A stretch of 37,529 bases of DNA, taken from Clostridiales bacterium (lineage in GTDB: Bacteria; Bacillota; Clostridia; Lutisporales; Lutisporaceae). Under the pieces are notes generated by a model. It was not told the origin of the DNA. It ran no database searches and was given only the letters and a program-made list of their open reading frames with translations. The stretch is taken from NCBI GenBank assembly GCA_012842725.1, contig DUSG01000056.1, positions 1 through 37,529 on the forward strand, written 5' to 3'. This document shows, piece by piece, positions 33,307 through 37,529 of the stretch; within the stretch, counting starts at the first letter, position 1, and each line of letters starts with the position of its first letter. The position numbers and the translations under genes were made by a program.

Positions 33307-34365
33307 TCATTCAATGATTTTCTCTATTTCTTCCATTAAAACATCTATAGCAGAATCCTCATTGATTTTTCTTACTGGTTTTCCTTTTATAAAAAGCAAG
33401 TATTCCCCATTACCACCAGCAATCCCAATATCTGCATCCTTAGCCTCACCTGGTCCATTAACTGCACAACCCATAACTGCAACTTTTATTTTCTTTTTTG
33501 TTTTTAAACTTTCTACTCTCTTTTCAATTTCATTGGCAATACTTACTAAATCCACGGAACATCTACCACATGTCGGACATGATATAATATCAATACCGGA
33601 GTCTGTAAGTTCCAAATTCTTTAAAATTTCATATGCTACATATACCTCTTCTTTTGGATTGCCTGTTAATGACACTCTCACTGTATCACCAATTCCTTGA
33701 TACAGAAGGATTCCAATACCTATTGCTGATTTTATTGCTCCCTTACTTATTGTTCCAGCTTCCGTTATACCAATATGGAGAGGATAATCAACAATAGAAG
33801 ATATACGTTTATAGCTTTCTATGGTATCCAATACGCTGGTTGATTTAATAGAAATTATAATTTGATCATAATCAAGTTCCTCAATCATCTTGATATTCCT
33901 TAATGCACTTTCAACCATAGCTTCGGGCTTAGGACCACTATATTTTTCTAAAAGATCTTTTTCAAGAGACCCAGAATTTACTCCTACTCTGATGGGAATA
34001 TTTCTTTCTTTTGCAACTTTTACTATTGATTTTAGCCTTTCTCTGCCTCCTATATTACCAGGATTTATCCTTATTTTATCGGCTCCATTTTCCATTGAAG
34101 CTATGGCCAATCTATAATCGAAATGTATATCTGCAACAATAGGTAAATTTATATGCTTTTTTATAACTTTTATAGCTTCTGCTGCTTCAAATGTTGGAAC
34201 AGCTACTCTAATAATTTCACATCCTACATCTTCAAGCTCTTTTATTTGTTTTACTGTCTCGTTTATATCCTCAGTTTTAGTATTTGTCATAGATTGTACA
34301 ACTATCCTTTTTCCTCCACCTATTTCAACATTACCAACTCTTACTATTTTTGTTTTTCTCCTCAT
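33307..34365 (-). CDS. ispG: 4-hydroxy-3-methylbut-2-enyl diphosphate synthase (flavodoxin/ferredoxin)
   Basis: Iron-sulfur enzyme of the MEP isoprenoid pathway, converting MEcPP to HMBPP. The TIM-barrel begins IVVQSMTNTKTEDI; the [4Fe-4S] ligands are Cys263, Cys266 and Cys300, with Glu307 in CAVNGPGEAKD. It has 352 residues, the usual bacterial length. Together with dxr two genes upstream and uppS it gives a local isoprenoid-to-undecaprenyl set. It starts eight bases past the rseP stop with a weak AGG-rich ribosome site. Confidence 0.97.
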   Translation of the reverse strand: MRRKTKIVRVGNVEIGGGKRIVVQSMTNTKTEDINETVKQIKELEDVGCEIIRVAVPTFEAAEAIKVIKKHINLPIVADIHFDYRLAIASMENGADKIRINPGNIGGRERLKSIVKVAKERNIPIRVGVNSGSLEKDLLEKYSGPKPEAMVESALRNIKMIEELDYDQIIISIKSTSVLDTIESYKRISSIVDYPLHIGITEAGTISKGAIKSAIGIGILLYQGIGDTVRVSLTGNPKEEVYVAYEILKNLELTDSGIDIISCPTCGRCSVDLVSIANEIEKRVESLKTKKKIKVAVMGCAVNGPGEAKDADIGIAGGNGEYLLFIKGKPVRKINEDSAIDVLMEEIEKIIE

Positions 34366-34373
34366 ACTACTAC

Positions 34374-35384
34374 CTACCTAAAAAAATTTAATATACCAAA
34401 TTTTATTAAATCTTTATATGCTATTATAACAGCAAGAATCATCAATGCCACAAATCCAATAAAGTTAATAAAGCCTTCTTTTTCTGCTTCTATTGGTTTT
34501 CGTCTTATAAGCTCGATAAGTAAAAATAACAATCTACCGCCATCCAGAGCTGGTATTGGCAACAAGTTAATTATTGCAAGATTCAAACTCAAAAAAGCAG
34601 TTAAGTTTAAAAGATATAGAAAACCAAATTTTGCAGCTTCATTTATAAACACTATTATACCAACAGGTCCAGATACCTCATCTGTAGAAGCTTTTCCTGT
34701 AAAAAGTTTACCTAAAAAATCCAGCATAGCTTTTGACATCTCTAATGCCCATCTAAAACCGTTTTTCAATGATATGCCTTCTATCTTAAGGGATGGTGTT
34801 ATACCAATTATAACATCTTTTGTTTCATCATCAACTATTGGTGTTACAGTAACATTTTTGATTTCTTTTTTTCTTTCGAAAGTAATATTTATTGGAGTAT
34901 TAGGGTTAGATGAAATACTCTGTTTTATGCTATTCCAATCTTCTGTTTTCTTACCATTTATTTCTATTATTTTATCACCCTTTTGTAGACCTGCAGTATA
35001 AGCGGGTTTGCCTTGGACAACTTCATTTATTACTGTACTTTGAGTTATTACTAGAGAAAATATAAGCATTGCCAATAAAAAGTTCATTAAAGGGCCAAAA
35101 AGAATAACTGCCATTCTTATATGTAAAGGTTTATTATTAAAAGCTTTTATGTCGTCTGATGACTCATCTTCTCCAGTCATCTTACAATATCCTCCGATTG
35201 GTATTGACCTAAGAGAATATAAAGTTTCGCCTTTCTTTTTTCCAAAAATCTTAGGACCCATTCCAATAGCAAATTCTTCCACTCTAATACCAGAAAGTTT
35301 TGCTATAACAAAATGACCCAATTCATGTATCATGACAATAGTAGCAAAAACTAGTACTGATGCCACTACATTCACTAAATTCAT
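34374..35384 (-). CDS. rseP: RIP metalloprotease RseP/RasP (site-2 protease)
   Basis: Intramembrane zinc protease that cleaves anti-sigma factors and signal peptide remnants. HELGH lies in the first TM segment; a PDZ domain (about 110-195, GKPAYTAGLQKGDKIIEING) follows, and NLLPIPALDGGR supplies the third ligand in a late TM segment. It has 336 residues. The frame opens at GTG 35393, which is part of the ribosome site AAGAGGTG and overlaps the dxr stop. The ATG at 35384, six bases on, is preferred. Confidence 0.96.
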   Translation of the reverse strand: MNLVNVVASVLVFATIVMIHELGHFVIAKLSGIRVEEFAIGMGPKIFGKKKGETLYSLRSIPIGGYCKMTGEDESSDDIKAFNNKPLHIRMAVILFGPLMNFLLAMLIFSLVITQSTVINEVVQGKPAYTAGLQKGDKIIEINGKKTEDWNSIKQSISSNPNTPINITFERKKEIKNVTVTPIVDDETKDVIIGITPSLKIEGISLKNGFRWALEMSKAMLDFLGKLFTGKASTDEVSGPVGIIVFINEAAKFGFLYLLNLTAFLSLNLAIINLLPIPALDGGRLLFLLIELIRRKPIEAEKEGFINFIGFVALMILAVIIAYKDLIKFGILNFFR

Positions 35385-35389
35385 ACTAT

Positions 35390-36547
35390 TCACCTCTTAT
35401 TATACAATTCATACGCAATTTTTCTTGCCCAATTATCTATTTCCAATACATCTTCTATACTTTTGATTTCCACATTAATATGTTTCTCTAAAACACCTGC
35501 TACGATATAGTAAATATCTGTAAAACCTATTTTCCCTTGAAGAAACAAGTTTACAGCAACTTCATTAGCACCGTTAAGTACTATACAACTGCTGTCACCA
35601 CTTTTTAAAGCATCATAAGCAAGTTTAAGACATGGAAATCTAACAACATCAGGTGTTTCAAAATTTAAGTTTTTTATTTTAGAAAAATCCAATCTGGCAA
35701 CATAGCCCAATGTTCTCTCAGGATATGTAAAAGAATATTTAATTGGTATTCTCATATCTGGAATACCTAATTGAGCTAAAATAACTCCATCAATAAATTC
35801 TACCATAGAATGAATTATGCTCTCAGGATGAATAATTACATCAATATATTCAGATTCTATGTCAAATAACCATCTTGCTTCTATAACTTCTAATCCCTTG
35901 TTCATTAATGTGGCAGAATCTACTGTAATCTTTTTACCCATATTCCAATTTGGATGTTTTAAAGCATCTGAAACCGTAACACTCTTCAGTTCTTGTAGTG
36001 TTTTATTTCTAAAAGGCCCTCCAGAAGCGGTAAGGATAATTCTTGATACATATTTTCTTTCTTTTCCTATACACTGGAATATTGCTGAATGTTCACTGTC
36101 AACTGGTATTATGGTTGAATTACTTTCTTTTGCCATCTCAGTAATTATTCTGCCTGCAGTTACCATGGTTTCTTTATTTGCAAGCGCTATAGTTTTGCCT
36201 TTTTTAACAGCTTCAAAGGTTGGTTTAAGGCCAGCTATACCAACTATTGAAGATAAAATAATATCTGCTTTATCATAAATAGCTGCTTCTATTAAGCCTT
36301 CTTCACCAAAAAGAATCTGTGTTTTTATATCCTTATTAGATATCATTGTTTTAAATTCTTTATATTTATTATAATCTACGATAACAACAATATCAGGATT
36401 AAACTCAAGCACCTGATCATATAATATTTTTATATTTGAATTAGTGGTTAATGCAGATACATTAAAATCTTTTCTGTTTTTTCTTATAACATCTAAAGCC
36501 TGAGTTCCTATAGAACCTGTTGAACCAAGTATTGTTATGTTCTTCAT
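35390..36547 (-). CDS. dxr: 1-deoxy-D-xylulose-5-phosphate reductoisomerase
   Basis: NADPH-dependent enzyme of the MEP pathway making MEP from DXP. Dinucleotide-binding GSTGSIGTQALDVI (8-21), ALANKETMVTAG, PVDSEHSAIFQC, LTASGGPF, HPNWNMGKKITVDSATLMNKGLEVIEA in two parts, and IHPESIIHSMVE are all present. It has 385 residues. AAGGAG precedes the ATG. It follows cdsA by ten bases; the stop lies in the ribosome site of rseP, so translation is probably coupled. Confidence 0.97.
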   Translation of the reverse strand: MKNITILGSTGSIGTQALDVIRKNRKDFNVSALTTNSNIKILYDQVLEFNPDIVVIVDYNKYKEFKTMISNKDIKTQILFGEEGLIEAAIYDKADIILSSIVGIAGLKPTFEAVKKGKTIALANKETMVTAGRIITEMAKESNSTIIPVDSEHSAIFQCIGKERKYVSRIILTASGGPFRNKTLQELKSVTVSDALKHPNWNMGKKITVDSATLMNKGLEVIEARWLFDIESEYIDVIIHPESIIHSMVEFIDGVILAQLGIPDMRIPIKYSFTYPERTLGYVARLDFSKIKNLNFETPDVVRFPCLKLAYDALKSGDSSCIVLNGANEVAVNLFLQGKIGFTDIYYIVAGVLEKHINVEIKSIEDVLEIDNWARKIAYELYNKR

Positions 36548-36557
36548 ATTACACTCC

Positions 36558-37364
36558 TTATATTAGTTTGTTAATTATAGTTATATAAATAAATACTGTA
36601 GGAGCAGTAAACAATATGCTATCAAATCTATCAAGAATTCCTCCATGACCTGGAATAATATTGCCATAATCTTTGAGCTTTGTAAATCTTTTTATAGAAG
36701 AAGCAGATAAGTCTCCTAGAATAGACGTAATTCCACAGATCAAACCTAAAACCAAATAGTGTATTACATTTAACTTAATGCCTGCATTATTGAATATAAC
36801 ACCAATAATTGCAGTAACTAATCCACTTGCTATAATCCCTCCAACAGCACCTTCCATTGTTTTTTTAGGACTTAAATCAGGGCATAGTTTATTCCTACCG
36901 AAATAACTTCCTATAAAATATCCACCAGTATCAGATAACCATGCTGTTAAAAAGGGTAACCAAATAAAAAACTTTCCGAATTGGCTGTTATAAATAAATA
37001 ATAGATAGCTAAACAAAAACGGTACATAAATAATCCCCAATACTGTTATAGCCACATTCAATACATTATATCCCTTTTTTATAATCTCCCAGAATATAAT
37101 CAGCAGTGCAATAAAGATTAATACAGTAAAAGAAACAAAATTAAATTTGCTTATAGAAAGTTGTATATAATAAATAACTGTTATTAAATATCCAATCCAA
37201 GTAATAGGTTTGTAGTCTATATGTAAAAATGCCTTATAATACTCATATAAACCCATTAAAGAAAGTAAAAAAACAAATAAATATAGTAATTTTCCACCTA
37301 ATAACAGGATAGCTATTATTATTGGTAAACCAAAAAAAGCGCTTATTATTCTAGTTTTTAACAT
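36558..37364 (-). CDS. cdsA: Phosphatidate cytidylyltransferase (CDP-diglyceride synthase)
   Basis: Integral membrane enzyme making CDP-diacylglycerol from phosphatidate and CTP, the substrate of PgsA in this window. The C-terminal signature is split as LSPKKTMEGAVGG, LGDLSASSIKRFTKLKDYG and PGHGGILDRFDS; the N-terminal half has multiple hydrophobic spans and SDTGGYFIG. The outermost ATG (37370) directly abuts the ribosome site GGAGG (37371-37375), so the ATG at 37364, six bases away, is preferred (268 residues). Confidence 0.95.
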   Translation of the reverse strand: MLKTRIISAFFGLPIIIAILLLGGKLLYLFVFLLSLMGLYEYYKAFLHIDYKPITWIGYLITVIYYIQLSISKFNFVSFTVLIFIALLIIFWEIIKKGYNVLNVAITVLGIIYVPFLFSYLLFIYNSQFGKFFIWLPFLTAWLSDTGGYFIGSYFGRNKLCPDLSPKKTMEGAVGGIIASGLVTAIIGVIFNNAGIKLNVIHYLVLGLICGITSILGDLSASSIKRFTKLKDYGNIIPGHGGILDRFDSILFTAPTVFIYITIINKLI

Positions 37365-37379
37365 ATACATCCTCCATCA

Positions 37380-37529
37380 TCAGACACCACCGAAGCGTCT
37401 GTCTCTTTTTGCATACTCGTTAATGGCTTTATCTAAATCTTCTTTTGTAAAGTCTGGCCATAATGTCTTTGTAAAATAAAACTCGCTATAAGCACTCTGC
37501 CATATTAAAAAATTGCTTATCCTCATTTC
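37380..37529 (-). CDS. uppS: Undecaprenyl diphosphate synthase, C-terminal fragment
   Basis: Forty-nine C-terminal residues, open at the window edge (5' part missing). The sequence starts EMRISNFLIWQSAYSEFYF and continues TLWPDFTKEDLDKAI, ending RDRRFGGV before TGA at 37380-37382. This is the conserved end of cis-prenyltransferase UppS, whose R-x-SNFLLWQ-x-AYSE motif lines the diphosphate site. It makes the lipid carrier for cell-wall synthesis. It lies 15 bases before cdsA, the standard uppS-cdsA-dxr order. It is too short to stand out as an isolated frame and was found by translating the edge. Confidence 0.93.
   Translation of the reverse strand, partial: EMRISNFLIWQSAYSEFYFTKTLWPDFTKEDLDKAINEYAKRDRRFGGV

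Noticed and set aside
34153..35001. Plus-strand open frame of 282 codons antisense to ispG and rseP
   Set aside because: It overlies two well-supported minus-strand genes, its product is a low-complexity Phe/Ser/Tyr-rich translation, and no ribosome site or family pattern supports it.
1..37529. CRISPR array, insertion sequence, prophage or defence island
   Set aside because: I found no spaced direct repeats, transposase, integrase or defence-family protein; the window is an unbroken conserved housekeeping block.

Overview
The window comes from a low-GC (roughly 30% G+C) Gram-positive endospore former, most likely class Clostridia. The grounds are a PolC-type DNA polymerase III, SpoVS, TepA, a SpoIIIE/FtsK translocase, a YmxH/YlmC protein, RNase Y with YmdB, strong AGGAGG ribosome sites and frequent TTG/GTG starts. 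Gene order follows the Bacillus/Clostridium core block uppS-cdsA-dxr-rseP-...-polC-rimP-nusA-infB-...-pnp-...-spoIIIE-...-recA-rny-ymdB-spoVS. I cannot name a genus. Every protein gene is on the minus strand, so the block reads from right to left; only the truncated tRNA-Trp at the left edge is on the plus strand.

Layout in the direction of transcription. (1) 37529-28365: uppS (cut by the edge), cdsA, dxr, rseP, ispG, a family-2 glycosyltransferase and polC, covering isoprenoid and phospholipid synthesis, site-2 proteolysis and replication; it ends at a hairpin at 28282-28302. (2) 28196-20650: rimP, nusA, ylxR, ylxQ, infB, rbfA, nrnA, truB and ribF, covering ribosome maturation, transcription elongation and translation initiation. 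(3) rpsO with its own promoter, structured leader and terminator, then pnp with a terminator. (4) 17940-13718: a YlxY-like deacetylase, an M16 peptidase, dut, ymxH and aspartate kinase, ending at a strong hairpin. (5) tepA and ftsK/spoIIIE. (6) rimO, pgsA and cinA. (7) SOS-regulated recA, then recX. (8) rny, ymdB, spoVS. (9) A PHP phosphoesterase and a class I aminotransferase, ending at a hairpin that faces the tRNA terminator.

I see no phage, insertion sequence, CRISPR array or novel multi-gene system; the proteins are almost all conserved housekeeping and sporulation genes. The interesting signals are regulatory. Two matching sigma-H-type promoters (AAAGGATTT-N11-GTAGAAT) precede spoVS and ftsK/spoIIIE. 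At ftsK the promoter lies inside a perfect 12-bp inverted repeat whose downstream arm covers the ribosome site. This suggests that read-through RNA is translationally blocked while the sigma-H transcript is free. RNase Y appears to start at AUA. The recA ribosome site and ATG are separated by a perfect small hairpin, beside a LexA box at the predicted transcription start. The rpsO and ymxH leaders are also structured.

Several start codons were moved from the longest possible reading frame, because the outermost GTG/ATG/TTG often lies inside the Shine-Dalgarno sequence itself. The choice is explained for each gene.
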